DNA of 64,000 nt from Pseudomonas sp. Q11 (GTDB lineage: Bacteria > Pseudomonadota > Gammaproteobacteria > Pseudomonadales > Pseudomonadaceae). Each line of letters begins with the position of its first letter. Position 1 is the stretch's first letter. Location: assembly GCF_024494355.1 (NCBI RefSeq), contig NZ_JAKNQY010000013.1, forward strand, positions 1-64,000. The letters are read 5' to 3'. The position numbers were made by a program, and so were the translations under genes. Below the pieces are notes generated by a model. That model saw only the letters and a list, made by a program, of their open reading frames with translations, searched no databases and had not been told where the DNA came from. This document shows, piece after piece, positions 8,962 through 17,767 of this stretch.

Positions 8962-9099
8962 ATGCAAGCACTGGACAAAGACTTGGAAACCGAACTGCAA
9001 CTGGACGAATGGTTTGAAGCACCGACCCATGAAGCCGCCGTTGAAATGATGCAAGCCGACGCCGTCGTTCCGTTCGGCACGGCGATGTGGCCCCTGTAA
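8962..9099 (+). CDS. 45-aa acidic peptide, candidate precursor peptide
   Basis: The frame starts MQALDKDLETELQLDEWF and ends in the unusual tail PFGTAMWPL. It has ten acidic residues, one lysine, no cysteine and no serine. A textbook ribosome site (AGGAG, 7 bases before ATG) supports translation. It is followed after 90 bases, including a hairpin, by an M29-aminopeptidase-like gene in the same direction. An acidic helical leader with a short hydrophobic C terminus, paired with a peptidase-like enzyme, resembles a ribosomally made, modified peptide precursor, but no modifying enzyme family is certain. A regulatory leader peptide is the alternative. Confidence 0.65.
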   Translation: MQALDKDLETELQLDEWFEAPTHEAAVEMMQADAVVPFGTAMWPL

Positions 9100-9108
9100 A
9101 CACTACCC

Positions 9109-9139
9109 GGCGGAGGTGATCCGGCCGGTCGGCTCCGCC
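9109..9139 (+). other. Hairpin between the peptide gene and the M29-like gene
   Basis: Arms GGCGGAG (9109-9115) and CTCCGCC (9133-9139) enclose the inner palindrome CCGGCCGG. There is no T run, so it more likely sets the expression ratio of the two genes or stabilises the upstream mRNA than ends transcription. Confidence 0.55.
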
Positions 9140-9189
9140 ACTTTGCAGATTTTCAGGGAAGCCAAGACCACTGTCAGGGAAGAATAAGC

Positions 9190-10155
9190 ATGGACACACA
9201 ACGAGCCATCTCACATTTCCTTTACTACCTCGAACACCATCCTGCCCTGGCTGGCATTCAGCCTGCCAAGGTATTGCTCGGCCACACGGCCGACTACGAA
9301 GCGCTGACCGGCGCCATCGCCGAACAGGCTGGCAGCGGTTCCCCCTTCCGGTTCAGCGCCATGCGCCTGGACCTTGAATCCACGGAGCGACTGTCCAAGG
9401 CCATTGCCGACAGCGATCTGTACATTTTCTTCTATGACTCTTCCACCCTGCCCAACCCACGCCCCGACGGCCCGGACTTTGTCCGCGCGCTGCAAGGCGT
9501 GATGGCGGACAACTGGAAGAAATCGCTGCTGTTCAAGGACTACGGCGATTATTTCTACGACACCTTCAGCGTGATTCCTCAGCGCATCGCCGGGCTCAAC
9601 AGCCACCTGATCCGACGCATGTCCCAGGCGACGACCTTGAGCTTCCAGGATGACCACGGCTCGTATTTCGATACCGCCCTCAACAGTGTCAGGAAGTGGA
9701 CCGACATCAACGGTCTGGGCAACTATGACCTGGCCCCCGGCGAAATCGCCACCCACAGCGACACCATTAACGGTCAGGTGAAGTTCGTCGGCACTTTCCT
9801 GAGCACCATCCCGTTCGCGCGTAAATACGGTGTGCTGCAATCGCCGCTGGAGTTGTGGATCGAAGACTCCACCATCCAGAAAGTCGCCAGCGATGTGCCG
9901 GGCCTGGAACACGACTTCAACAAGTACCTGGACGCCAACCCGTCCAACCGGCGCATCGAGGAACTGGGCATCGGCACCAACGAAGGGGTCAAGAGCCTCT
10001 ATGCCCGCAATGCCGGTTTCGAGGAGCGCCATTGCGGCCTGCATCTGGGGCTGGGTGGCGGGGCCAAGGGCAGTCATCACCTGGATCTGATTTTCGAAAG
10101 GGGTGTGCTGGCGCTGGATAACGAGCCGATGTTTGATGGGCGGTTTGTGCTTTAG
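9190..10155 (+). CDS. M29-type aminopeptidase-like protein, 321 aa
   Basis: The C-terminal 140 residues match the layout of M29 metallo-aminopeptidases (AmpS/PepS/aminopeptidase T). There is a Glu in LAPGEIATHS (E185), then RIEELGIGTNEGV (E258), then FEERHCGLHLGLGGG (residues 278-291), and SHHLDLIF with H296/H297 and D299. These positions correspond to the metal ligands and catalytic residues of the family. The protein is shorter than typical M29 enzymes (about 370-410 aa) and its N-terminal 170 residues are poorly conserved. AGGGAAG precedes the ATG. Its only neighbour is the 45-aa peptide gene, so that peptide is the obvious candidate substrate; this is inference. Confidence 0.7.
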   Translation: MDTQRAISHFLYYLEHHPALAGIQPAKVLLGHTADYEALTGAIAEQAGSGSPFRFSAMRLDLESTERLSKAIADSDLYIFFYDSSTLPNPRPDGPDFVRALQGVMADNWKKSLLFKDYGDYFYDTFSVIPQRIAGLNSHLIRRMSQATTLSFQDDHGSYFDTALNSVRKWTDINGLGNYDLAPGEIATHSDTINGQVKFVGTFLSTIPFARKYGVLQSPLELWIEDSTIQKVASDVPGLEHDFNKYLDANPSNRRIEELGIGTNEGVKSLYARNAGFEERHCGLHLGLGGGAKGSHHLDLIFERGVLALDNEPMFDGRFVL

Positions 10156-10224
10156 GGGCAGCTTCAAGCGGCAAGCTTTGAGCCGCAAGAAAAGGCGGGC
10201 GACCTTGGGATGGTAGTGGGGCTG

Positions 10225-10330
10225 CTGGCCCCATCGCGAGCAGGCTCGCTCCCACAGTTGATCTTCGGTAATGGAAAATTTGTGGTCGACACCGTCCCAG
10301 TGTGGGAGCGAGCCTGCTCGCGATGACGGA
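10225..10330. repeat. Inverted pair of REP elements
   Basis: Reverse copy CATCGCGAGCAGGCTCGCTC at about 10230-10256 and forward copy TGTGGGAGCGAGCCTGCTCG at about 10301-10325 flank 45 bases downstream of the M29-like gene. Confidence 0.85.
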
Positions 10331-10360
10331 CTCACCAGCACTGCATCACTAAAAACAGAC

Positions 10361-10396
10361 AAAAAAAAACGCCAACCCAACGGTTGGCGTTTTTTC
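10361..10396 (-). terminator. rluB terminator (bidirectional in form)
   Basis: AACGCCAACC and its complement form the stem, flanked by an A run on one side and a T run on the other. It ends the minus-strand rluB operon and could also stop read-through from the M29-like gene. Confidence 0.85.
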
Positions 10397-10428
10397 TTGC
10401 AGCTTGCAGCTAGAAACTCACAACTGCC

Positions 10429-11664
10429 TCACTCCGGCTTACGACGCCCAAACCCCGGACGCTGCCCCGACCCCGCCGGAGCACCGCGGCGTTTGCCCGA
10501 TGGCGTGTCGCGATCGACCAGGACGATGCCCGGGCGTTTTTTCGGTGCGGGCTTGGCCGGACGCTTGGTGTCGGCCGGGCGATCCGCTACCGGCGTACCA
10601 CGACCGGCCGGAGCACCGCGACCTTCGCCGCGCTCGGTACGACCGTTGGCCGGACGTGGCGTGCGCGGGCCGCGTTCGCCGTCCTGGCGTGGCGCAGGCT
10701 TGCGGGCCGGGCGTTCGCCTTCGATCTGCGGCTCGCGGGACGGACGCGGACCTGCGGCCGGGCCATCTGCGGCCGGACGCAGCGTACGCACGCGCTCGGT
10801 CTTGCCCATCGGACGCGAGGATTTACGCTGCATGCGCTCCAGCTTGTCCTTGCTCTTGGCGGTCATCTGCGGCATCGCCACCGGCTTGAGGCCGACTTCG
10901 GCCGCCAGGATGTCGACTTCGTACTGGCTCATTTCGCGCCAGCGGCCCATCGGCAGGTCGGAGTTGAGGAAGACCGGACCGAAACGCACGCGCTTGAGGC
11001 GGCTGACCACCAGCCCCTGGGATTCCCACAGGCGTCGCACTTCACGGTTACGACCTTCCATCACCACGCAGTGATACCAGTGGTTGAAGCCTTCGCCGCC
11101 CGGTGCCTGCTTGATGTCGGTGAAACGCGCCGGGCCGTCTTCCAGCACGACGCCGGCTTTCAGGCGCTCGATCATTTCGTCATCGACTTCGCCACGTACA
11201 CGCACGGCGTATTCGCGGTCCATCTCGTAGGACGGGTGCATCAGGCGGTTGGCCAGCTCACCGTCGGTGGTGAACATCAGCAAACCGGTGGTGTTGATGT
11301 CCAGGCGGCCGATGTTGATCCAGCGACCTTCTTTGGGACGCGGCATCTTGTCGAACACGGTCGGACGGCCTTCCGGGTCGTCACGGGTGCAGATCTCGCC
11401 GTCGGGCTTGTTGTACATGATCACGCGGCGCACCGTTTCGGCGGCCTCTTCGCGCTTGATCACCTTGCCATCGATGGTGATGGCGTCGTGCATGTCGACA
11501 CGCAGGCCCAAGGTGGCATCTTTGCCGTTGACCTTGATCCGGCCCTGGGTGATCCAGGTTTCCACGTCACGGCGCGAGCCGACGCCGATACGGGCGAGGA
11601 CTTTTTGCAGTTTCTCGCCTGCTGGGCCGATTTCCTGGCTGTCGTTCTGGTCTTGGTCTTTCAT
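10429..11664 (-). CDS. rluB: 23S rRNA pseudouridine(2605) synthase RluB
   Basis: RluB converts U2605 of 23S rRNA to pseudouridine. The 411-aa protein has an N-terminal S4 RNA-binding domain (EKLQKVLARIGVGSRRDVET, residues 16-35) and the RsuA-type catalytic core with GRLDINTTGLLMFTTDGEL, where the Asp is the nucleophile. After about residue 240 comes a long low-complexity tail rich in Arg, Pro, Gly and Ala, common in pseudomonad RluB and likely RNA-binding. I chose ATG 11664 because GGGAGGT lies 7 bases upstream; an in-frame GTG at 11673 sits too close to that site. It is last in the run PHP-yciO-scpA-scpB-rluB, with a 355-base REP-containing gap after scpB. Confidence 0.93.
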   Translation of the reverse strand: MKDQDQNDSQEIGPAGEKLQKVLARIGVGSRRDVETWITQGRIKVNGKDATLGLRVDMHDAITIDGKVIKREEAAETVRRVIMYNKPDGEICTRDDPEGRPTVFDKMPRPKEGRWINIGRLDINTTGLLMFTTDGELANRLMHPSYEMDREYAVRVRGEVDDEMIERLKAGVVLEDGPARFTDIKQAPGGEGFNHWYHCVVMEGRNREVRRLWESQGLVVSRLKRVRFGPVFLNSDLPMGRWREMSQYEVDILAAEVGLKPVAMPQMTAKSKDKLERMQRKSSRPMGKTERVRTLRPAADGPAAGPRPSREPQIEGERPARKPAPRQDGERGPRTPRPANGRTERGEGRGAPAGRGTPVADRPADTKRPAKPAPKKRPGIVLVDRDTPSGKRRGAPAGSGQRPGFGRRKPE

Positions 11665-11855
11665 TCTGGGCACCTCCCGGTGTGGTCGGGTCAGGCGTGG
11701 CCTGACACTTTGAAAACGGTTCTATGACGAAGGGATCGCCAAAGGGTCGCGAATCATACGCTCGTTGAGGCGTTTGCGCATCAGAGACTAGCTGATCGAC
11801 GAACCCTCAACGCTTTTTCCGCCGACCGGTGGCACCCGGTTTGGTGGAGGCCCCT

Positions 11856-11978
11856 CTGTGGGAGACCCCCTGTGGGAGACCCCCTGTGGGAGCCGAGCTT
11901 GCTCGCGATGGCGGAGGAACATTCGGCATCAATGCAGGCTGACCCACCGCCATCGCGAGCAAGCTCGGCTCCCACAGG
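11856..11978. repeat. REP pair with a 14-bp tandem array at one end
   Basis: Two and a half copies of CTGTGGGAGACCCC (11856, 11870, 11884) lead into a REP (GAGCTTGCTCGCGATGGCGG). An inverted REP copy lies at about 11950-11978 (CGCCATCGCGAGCAAGCTCG). The whole lies between scpB and rluB. Confidence 0.85.
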
Positions 11979-12019
11979 GGGCGGCGGTGAATCAGCCAGC
12001 GCTTGCAAACCAGCCGGGA

Positions 12020-12979
12020 TCAATCCTCGAACTGGCGTCGTTCGTTTTCAATCGCTTCGGCCAGGGCGCGGGCCTCGGCTTCTTCGTCACTCAATTCAGG
12101 CTCGGGTTCGCGTGGTTCGAGGGCGGCGACGGCGGCCAGCAGTTTTTCCCGGGCCGCGGCTACGCCAAGTATGTATTCTTCAGGCTCGGGTTCAGGTTCG
12201 GCCTGAAGTTCAACTTCGCTGCCAGGTTGCGCGGGCTCATCCGTCTCGCCGTCAGGATCCGCGGCCTCGCGATGCAGATCGTCGAAATCGGTCTTGAGCC
12301 CCTCCTCCATGGTGTCCAGTTCCAGCAACAACGAATGGAAACTGGTTTCTTCCTTGGGTTCCTCCGGCTCGGCGCTGGCGTCGGCCAGTTCCTGCAAGCT
12401 TTGGGGCACCGGGGCGTCGTCGAACTCCAGCATCGGCTCGGGTTCCAGCTCCCGCAGTTCGGCCAGCGGCGGCAGGTCGTCGAGGTTCTTGAGGTTGAAG
12501 TGATCGAGAAAGGCCTTGGTGGTGGCAAACATCGCCGGTTTACCCGGCACGTCGCGATAACCGACGACCCGGATCCACTCGCGCTCAAGCAGCGTCTTGA
12601 CGATGTGGCTGTTGACCGCCACGCCCCGCACATCTTCGATTTCACCCCGAGTGATCGGTTGGCGATAAGCGATCAATGCCATGGTTTCGAGCATGGCGCG
12701 GGAATAGCGCTGAGGACGCTCTTCCCACAAACGCCCGACCCAGGGCGAAAACTTCTCGCGGATTTGCAGGCGGTAACCGGAAGCCACCTCCTTGAGCTCG
12801 AACGCCCGCCCCTCGCAGGACTTACCCAAGAGCGCCAGGGCTTTCTTGAACACGGCCGGCTCGGGCCGTTCGCCTTCTTCGAAGAGTTCGAACAAGCGCT
12901 CCATCGATTGCGGTTTTCCCGAGGCCAACAGGAAAGCTTCAAGCAACGGTGCCAGCTCGCGGGGTTCAGTCAGATTCAT
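12020..12979 (-). CDS. scpB: Segregation and condensation protein B
   Basis: ScpB is the kite subunit that, with ScpA, binds the SMC ATPase to form condensin. The 319-aa protein contains the tandem winged-helix core in its first 180 residues, with family motifs LLLASGKPQS... at the start, AMLETMALIAYRQPITRGEI and IVKTLLEREWIRVVGYRDVPGKP. The C-terminal 130 residues are very acidic (Glu/Pro-rich) and likely disordered, as in other pseudomonads. It starts 11 bases after the scpA stop, so the two are co-translated. Confidence 0.94.
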   Translation of the reverse strand: MNLTEPRELAPLLEAFLLASGKPQSMERLFELFEEGERPEPAVFKKALALLGKSCEGRAFELKEVASGYRLQIREKFSPWVGRLWEERPQRYSRAMLETMALIAYRQPITRGEIEDVRGVAVNSHIVKTLLEREWIRVVGYRDVPGKPAMFATTKAFLDHFNLKNLDDLPPLAELRELEPEPMLEFDDAPVPQSLQELADASAEPEEPKEETSFHSLLLELDTMEEGLKTDFDDLHREAADPDGETDEPAQPGSEVELQAEPEPEPEEYILGVAAAREKLLAAVAALEPREPEPELSDEEAEARALAEAIENERRQFED

Positions 12980-12990
12980 TGATTTGCTCG

Positions 12991-13821
12991 TTATTCGGCT
13001 CGTGCCCGCACGTGGATCGCTGCGAACGGCTCATTCTGCACCAGCTCGACCAAGGATTCCTTGACCAATTCCAGGACCGCCATAAACGTCACCACCACCC
13101 CCAGCCGCCCTTCCTCGGCGGTGAACAGCTCGACGAAGGGCACAAAACCGCCGCCCTTGAGCCGCTCCAGCACATCGCTCATGCGCTCACGGGTGGACAG
13201 GGCTTCTCGGCTGACCTGGTGACTTTCAAACATGTCGCCCCGGCGCAGCACCTCGGCCATGGACATCAGCAACTCTTCGAGGCTGACGTCCGGGAGCAAT
13301 TTGCGCGCGCGCGCCTCGGGCGCATCAAGCTTGGGCACCACCACATCGCGCCCGACCCGGCTCAAGCCGTCGATGCCTTCGGCCGCCACTTTGAAGCGTT
13401 CGTATTCCTGCAGACGGCGGATCAGTTCGGCGCGCGGATCGTCTTCCTCCTCCTCGATCTCTGCCGAGCGCGGCAGCAGCATTCGCGACTTGATCTCGGC
13501 CAGCATGGCCGCCATCACCAGGTATTCGGCCGCCAGTTCCAGGCGCACCGACTGCATCAACTCGACGTAGCCCATGTACTGGCGGGTGATTTCCGCCACG
13601 GGGATGTCGAGGATGTTGATGTTCTGTTTGCGGATCAGGTACAGCAGCAGGTCCAGCGGGCCTTCGAAGGCTTCAAGAAATACCTCCAACGCATCCGGCG
13701 GAATGTATAAATCCAGGGGCATTTCCATGACCGCCTGGCCATAGACCATGGCGAACGGCAGCTCTTGCTGAGCGCCGGCCTGGCTGTCGGCACTCTCAAC
13801 GGCGGTTTCCACTGCGGACAC
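12991..13821 (-). CDS. scpA: Segregation and condensation protein A
   Basis: ScpA is the kleisin that bridges the SMC heads. The 276-aa protein has the conserved N-terminal block FEGPLDLLLYLIRKQNINIL and YLVMAAMLAEIKSRMLLPRS, plus the C-terminal winged helix (VVTFMAVLELVKESLVELVQ). I used the GTG at 13821, directly after the yciO stop (TGAGTG), with GAGG 6 bases upstream. A later ATG about 24 codons in is possible, because the first 25 residues are not conserved. Confidence 0.93.
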   Translation of the reverse strand: MSAVETAVESADSQAGAQQELPFAMVYGQAVMEMPLDLYIPPDALEVFLEAFEGPLDLLLYLIRKQNINILDIPVAEITRQYMGYVELMQSVRLELAAEYLVMAAMLAEIKSRMLLPRSAEIEEEEDDPRAELIRRLQEYERFKVAAEGIDGLSRVGRDVVVPKLDAPEARARKLLPDVSLEELLMSMAEVLRRGDMFESHQVSREALSTRERMSDVLERLKGGGFVPFVELFTAEEGRLGVVVTFMAVLELVKESLVELVQNEPFAAIHVRARAE

Positions 13822-14451
13822 TCAGGCCTCGACCAGAAACGGGGCTGGATCGCCGCAACCGATACGCACCACTTGCGGCTCGCCATCGGCCAGGTTGATC
13901 ACCGTGGACGCCTTCATCCCGCCGAACCCGCCGTCGATGATCAGGTCGACCTGATGCTCGAGCAATTGGCGCATCTCGTAAGGATCATTCATCGGCTCGG
14001 TCTCGCCGGGCATGATCAACGTCACGCTCATCAGCGGTTCACCCAGCTCCGCCAGCAGCGCCAGGGCAATGGGGTGGCTGGGCACCCGCAGGCCGATGGT
14101 GCGTTTTTTCGGGTGCAGCAACAGCCGCGGGACTTCCCGGGTGGCGTTGAGAATAAAGGTGTACGGCCCCGGGAGATGGGCCTTGAGCAAGCGGAAGGTG
14201 CCGGTGTCGATCTTGGCGAACAGGCCCAACTGCGACAGGTCGCTGCAAATCAGCGCGAAGTTGTGCTTGTCATCCAGTTGACGCAGGCGTCTCACCCGCT
14301 CTACGGCGTTCTTGTCACCGATCTGGCAACCGACGGCATAGGAGGAGTCGGTGGGATAGACCACCACGCCACCGCCACGGATGATTTCCACCGCCTGTTT
14401 GATCAGGCGCGCTTGCGGGTTTTCCGGATGAATCTGGAAAAATTGACTCAC
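13822..14451 (-). CDS. yciO: YciO-type Sua5/YrdC family protein
   Basis: This belongs to the YrdC/Sua5 family, whose best-known members make threonylcarbamoyl-AMP for the t6A base of tRNA; the YciO branch is less well defined. The sequence parallels E. coli YciO: SQFFQIHPENPQARLIKQAV at the start, GGGVVVYPTDSSYAVGCQI, HNFALICSDLSQL and KRTIGLRVPSHPIALALL. I chose the GTG at 14451 (209 aa; E. coli YciO is about 206) because it matches the family start and has AGG 8 bases upstream. An ATG at 14490 would overlap the preceding gene. Confidence 0.88.
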   Translation of the reverse strand: MSQFFQIHPENPQARLIKQAVEIIRGGGVVVYPTDSSYAVGCQIGDKNAVERVRRLRQLDDKHNFALICSDLSQLGLFAKIDTGTFRLLKAHLPGPYTFILNATREVPRLLLHPKKRTIGLRVPSHPIALALLAELGEPLMSVTLIMPGETEPMNDPYEMRQLLEHQVDLIIDGGFGGMKASTVINLADGEPQVVRIGCGDPAPFLVEA

Positions 14452-14464
14452 ATGTTCTACCTGT

Positions 14465-15328
14465 TCAGACGACGGCGGTAACGGGATCATGTTTGAATCT
14501 ACACCATAGTGGTGGCAGATCTTCCGGCAACGGGCGATATTCGCCTATCTCGGACCAGCCTCCAGGGCCATGAAAATCACTGCCGGCGGTCACCAGCAGG
14601 CCGAACTCACGGGCCAGAATCGCCAGGCTGCCGACCTGCTCGGCCGGCTGATGGCCGTTGACCACTTCGATGGCGTGGCCCCCAGCTTGAATATAGTCGG
14701 CCACCAGGCGACGGCGCTTGCTCCGAGTGAAATCATAGTGCCACGGATGCGCCAGGCTGACCCAGGCCCCGGCGGTTCGCAGGGTTTGGACGGTCTCTTC
14801 CAGCGTCGGCCAGTGTTGCTTGACGTCCCCGAGCTTGCCGGCCCCCAGCCATTTGCGAAACGCTTCGGCGCGGTCCTTGACGAAACCTTCGCGCACCATC
14901 CAGTCCGCGAAATGCGGGCGGGCCGGGGCATTGCCGCTGTCGCCCAGTTCCTGCTGGATTTGCCGGGCGCCCTCAAGCGCACCGGGCATGCCCTTGAGGG
15001 CAAGCTTGCGGCTGATCTCCTCGGAACGCAGCCAGCGGCCGTCGTGCAGTTGCGCAATGGCCTGGACCAGTGACGGCGCATTTACATCAAAACCGTAACC
15101 CAGCACATGAATGGTCGCGCCGCCCCAGGTGCAGGACAATTCGACCCCATTGACCAGTTGCATGCCTAGCGCCGTCGCCGCGCTACGGGCCTCGTCGAGG
15201 CCTTCGAGGGTGTCGTGATCGGTCAGGGCCAGGACTCGCACGCCGTGCTCGAACGCCCGCGCCACCAGAACCGCAGGCGCCAGGGCGCCATCGGAGGCCG
15301 TGCTATGGCAGTGCAAATCAACATTCAC
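14465..15328 (-). CDS. PHP-domain nuclease, RNase AM/TrpH (YciV) family
   Basis: The E. coli relative (YciV/TrpH, RNase AM) is a 5'-3' exonuclease that matures rRNA 5' ends and degrades 3',5'-bisphosphate nucleotides. The 287-aa protein starts with the metal-binding PHP signature [15 protein letters not shown], followed by [15 protein letters not shown] and [21 protein letters not shown] and [12 protein letters not shown] complete the metal site. Translation starts at a GTG with GAGGTAAC upstream. It is the first gene of the minus-strand operon and diverges from yciB. Confidence 0.9.
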   Translation of the reverse strand: MNVDLHCHSTASDGALAPAVLVARAFEHGVRVLALTDHDTLEGLDEARSAATALGMQLVNGVELSCTWGGATIHVLGYGFDVNAPSLVQAIAQLHDGRWLRSEEISRKLALKGMPGALEGARQIQQELGDSGNAPARPHFADWMVREGFVKDRAEAFRKWLGAGKLGDVKQHWPTLEETVQTLRTAGAWVSLAHPWHYDFTRSKRRRLVADYIQAGGHAIEVVNGHQPAEQVGSLAILAREFGLLVTAGSDFHGPGGWSEIGEYRPLPEDLPPLWCRFKHDPVTAVV

Positions 15329-15415
15329 GAGAGTTTGTTACCTCAAATCAGCTGGCCCTATCGCGGCCAAGGATGTTTGTTATTATGCCGCCACATCCTG
15401 CTTCTGGCTGCCACT

Positions 15416-16012
15416 GTGAAACAATTCATCGACTTCATCCCGCTTCTGCTGTTTTTCATCGTCTACAAGCTTGACCCACGGACCGTCGACATAGCCGGCC
15501 ACTCCTTGACTGTAGGCGGTATCTACAGCGCCACCGCGATGCTGATCATCAGCTCGCTGGTGGTCTATGGCGCACTGTTCGTGTCCCAACGCAAGCTGGA
15601 GAAAAGCCAGTGGCTGACCCTGATCGCCTGCCTTGTCTTCGGCAGCCTGACCCTGGCCTTCCACAGCGAAACCTTCCTTAAGTGGAAAGCCCCAGTGGTC
15701 AACTGGCTGTTCGCCCTGGCCTTCATCGGCAGTCACTTCGTCGGCGATCGTCCGCTGATCAAGCGCATCATGGGCCACGCCTTGAACCTGCCGGACATCA
15801 TCTGGACGCGGCTCAACATCGCCTGGATCGGTTTCTTCCTGTTCTGCGGCGCCGCCAACCTGTTCGTCGCGTTCACCTTCCAGAGCTACTGGGTCGACTT
15901 CAAGGTCTTCGGCAGCCTGGGCATGACGCTGTTGTTCCTGATTGGCCAGGGCATCTACCTGTCCCGTCACCTGCACGATGCCGACACCACCACGCCAAAA
16001 ACCGAGGACTGA
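15416..16012 (+). CDS. yciB: Inner membrane septation protein YciB (IspZ)
   Basis: YciB is a polytopic inner-membrane protein involved in envelope synthesis and septation. The 198-aa product aligns with E. coli YciB from its first residues ([17 protein letters not shown]) and through [20 protein letters not shown] and [20 protein letters not shown]. The start is GTG at 15416, set by that match. It has a roughly 18-residue insert after TM1 ([20 protein letters not shown] region) relative to E. coli. yciI follows after one base. Confidence 0.92.
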   Translation: MKQFIDFIPLLLFFIVYKLDPRTVDIAGHSLTVGGIYSATAMLIISSLVVYGALFVSQRKLEKSQWLTLIACLVFGSLTLAFHSETFLKWKAPVVNWLFALAFIGSHFVGDRPLIKRIMGHALNLPDIIWTRLNIAWIGFFLFCGAANLFVAFTFQSYWVDFKVFGSLGMTLLFLIGQGIYLSRHLHDADTTTPKTED

Positions 16013-16013
16013 C

Positions 16014-16313
16014 ATGCTCTACGCAATCATTGCCACCGACGTCGCCAATTCCCTGGAAAAACGCCTGGCCGCTCGCCCTGAACACCTTGAGCGCCTGCAA
16101 CAGCTCAAGGCCGAAGGCCGCGTCGTACTCGCTGGCCCGCACCCGGCGGTAGACAGCAATGACCCCGGCGCGGCGGGTTTCTCCGGCAGCCTGATCGTGG
16201 CCGAGTTCGATTCCCTGGTCGCGGCGCAAGCCTGGGCCGAGGCCGACCCGTTCGTCGCCGCTGGCGTCTACGCCAATGTCGTGGTCAAGCCGTTCAAGCA
16301 AGTCCTGCCGTAA
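16014..16313 (+). CDS. yciI: YciI family protein
   Basis: A 99-aa ferredoxin-like-fold protein with the family motifs [34 protein letters not shown], and the [20 protein letters not shown] block. YciI proteins carry a conserved His-Asp pair and form dimers, but their enzymatic role is not settled. It is coupled to yciB, with one base between the genes. Confidence 0.92.
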   Translation: MLYAIIATDVANSLEKRLAARPEHLERLQQLKAEGRVVLAGPHPAVDSNDPGAAGFSGSLIVAEFDSLVAAQAWAEADPFVAAGVYANVVVKPFKQVLP

Positions 16314-16419
16314 ATCCTGCGGTGCGATGAGCCTTCGCGGCTCATTGTGCTCAATCGCTCATTGTTCTCGTTTGCCTGCCGACAACCTGTCTAATCTCGA
16401 TTGGAATTCAGGAGCTGCA

Positions 16420-16830
16420 ATGCGCAAAGGTCCGCTGTGCCTGTTATGGGTCTCGTTGGCGTTCGGGGCTCCCGCCCATGGGGAAGAAAGCACCGACGGC
16501 AGTCATTCGACGCCCTTTTCCTTGAGTGCAGGCAGTCAGGTCACCGAATTGCAGCAACGCTTGAAAAACAGCGAACGCATGCGCGAGGAACTGACCCAGC
16601 AACTGCAAAACGCCAACAGCGAACGCGAAAGCGTGCTGGTAGGCCGGTTGCGCCAGGAGAACCAGCGCCTGAAGCTGCAACTCAAGGAAGCCCAGGCCAG
16701 CCCCCTGCCACGCCTGCTGACCGATCAGCAGCAGTGGTTCGTCATTGGTGCCGGGGTAGCGCTATTGGCCCTGCTCTGCGGTATCTTTGCCAGCGGTGGA
16801 CGTAGACAACGTCGGCAATGGCTAAATTGA
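16420..16830 (+). CDS. Coiled-coil membrane-anchored protein, 136 aa
   Basis: Residues 1-22 are a signal peptide (MRKGPLCLLWVSLAFGAPAHG). Residues 38-95 form a coiled coil (QVTELQQRLKNSERMREELT and on), and a C-terminal TM helix (WFVIGAGVALLALLCGIFAS) is followed by basic residues. This plan resembles the C-terminal part of TIGR04211 SH3-anchor proteins without the SH3 domain. AGGAG precedes the ATG. It ends 7 bases before the CpxR-type regulator gene, so the two are probably co-transcribed and it may act in envelope sensing; that role is inference. Confidence 0.8.
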   Translation: MRKGPLCLLWVSLAFGAPAHGEESTDGSHSTPFSLSAGSQVTELQQRLKNSERMREELTQQLQNANSERESVLVGRLRQENQRLKLQLKEAQASPLPRLLTDQQQWFVIGAGVALLALLCGIFASGGRRQRRQWLN

Positions 16831-16837
16831 GTGAGTC

Positions 16838-17515
16838 ATGAGCGAGCTGTTACTGATTGATGATGACCAGGAGCTGTGTGAGCTCCTCGGCAGTTGGCTG
16901 GGTCAGGAAGGTTTTCTTGTCCGGGCCTGCCACGATGGCCAGAGCGCCCGCAAGGCCCTGGCCGAAACCGCGCCGGCGGCGGTGGTGCTGGATGTGATGC
17001 TGCCCGACGGCAGCGGCCTGGAGCTGCTCAAGCAACTGCGCAACGATCACCCGGAGCTGCCGGTACTGATGCTCTCGGCCCGTGGCGAACCGCTGGATCG
17101 TATCCTGGGCCTGGAGCTGGGGGCCGACGATTACCTGGCCAAACCTTGCGATCCGCGGGAACTGACCGCGCGTCTGCGCGCCGTGTTGCGCCGCAGCCAC
17201 CCCATGGCCGTGTCCAGCCAGATCGAACTAGGCGACCTGACCTTCAGCCCGGTGCGTGGCGTGGTCAGCATCGATGAGCAGGAGCAGACCCTTACCGTTT
17301 CCGAAAGCCGCCTGCTCGAAGCGCTGCTCAAGCAGCCGGGCGAGCCTCTGGACAAGCAGGATCTGGCGCAGATTGCCCTGGGACGCAAGCTGACCCTGTA
17401 CGACCGTAGCCTCGATATGCATGTGAGCAACCTGCGCAAGAAAATCGGCCCCCACGCCGACGGCCGCCCGCGCATCGTGGCGCTGCGTAGCCGTGGTTAC
17501 TACTACAGCCTCTAA
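16838..17515 (+). CDS. cpxR: OmpR-family response regulator, CpxR-like
   Basis: The 225-aa regulator has a receiver domain (residues 1-118) with the acidic pair in LLIDDDQEL, phospho-acceptor Asp in VVLDVMLPDGSG and Lys in DDYLAKP. A winged-helix DNA-binding domain ends in RPRIVALRSRGYYY. The sequence fits CpxR-type regulators that answer envelope stress. The gene order regulator, Spy/CpxP-like gene, kinase matches the P. aeruginosa PA3204-PA3206 cpx locus, which supports the name. Confidence 0.85.
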   Translation: MSELLLIDDDQELCELLGSWLGQEGFLVRACHDGQSARKALAETAPAAVVLDVMLPDGSGLELLKQLRNDHPELPVLMLSARGEPLDRILGLELGADDYLAKPCDPRELTARLRAVLRRSHPMAVSSQIELGDLTFSPVRGVVSIDEQEQTLTVSESRLLEALLKQPGEPLDKQDLAQIALGRKLTLYDRSLDMHVSNLRKKIGPHADGRPRIVALRSRGYYYSL

Positions 17516-17530
17516 GCACCGCACCGCAGG

Positions 17531-17625
17531 ACTGTGGGAGCAAAGCTTGCTCGCGATGCAGGCGCCTCGGTTCCCCCAGAGACCGCGTTATCTTCATCGC
17601 GGGCAAGCCTTGCTCCCACAGGGCT
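17531..17625. repeat. Inverted pair of REP elements
   Basis: Forward TGTGGGAGCAAAGCTTGCTC (17533) and reverse CATCGCGGGCAAGCCTTGCT (17594) copies lie between cpxR and the Spy-like gene. They could stabilise the upstream mRNA or trim read-through. Confidence 0.85.
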
Positions 17626-17767
17626 TTGTGCTCTGTCCTGCAGATTTGTCAGGTCTGCACCAAAACGTCTTTACCCAAGCTTTACGCACCCCTGACCGCC
17701 GCTGACCTTGATCTCCGTAATCTGAACACATCCGGAACTGACCGGGAACGAGACAAGGAGATACACC

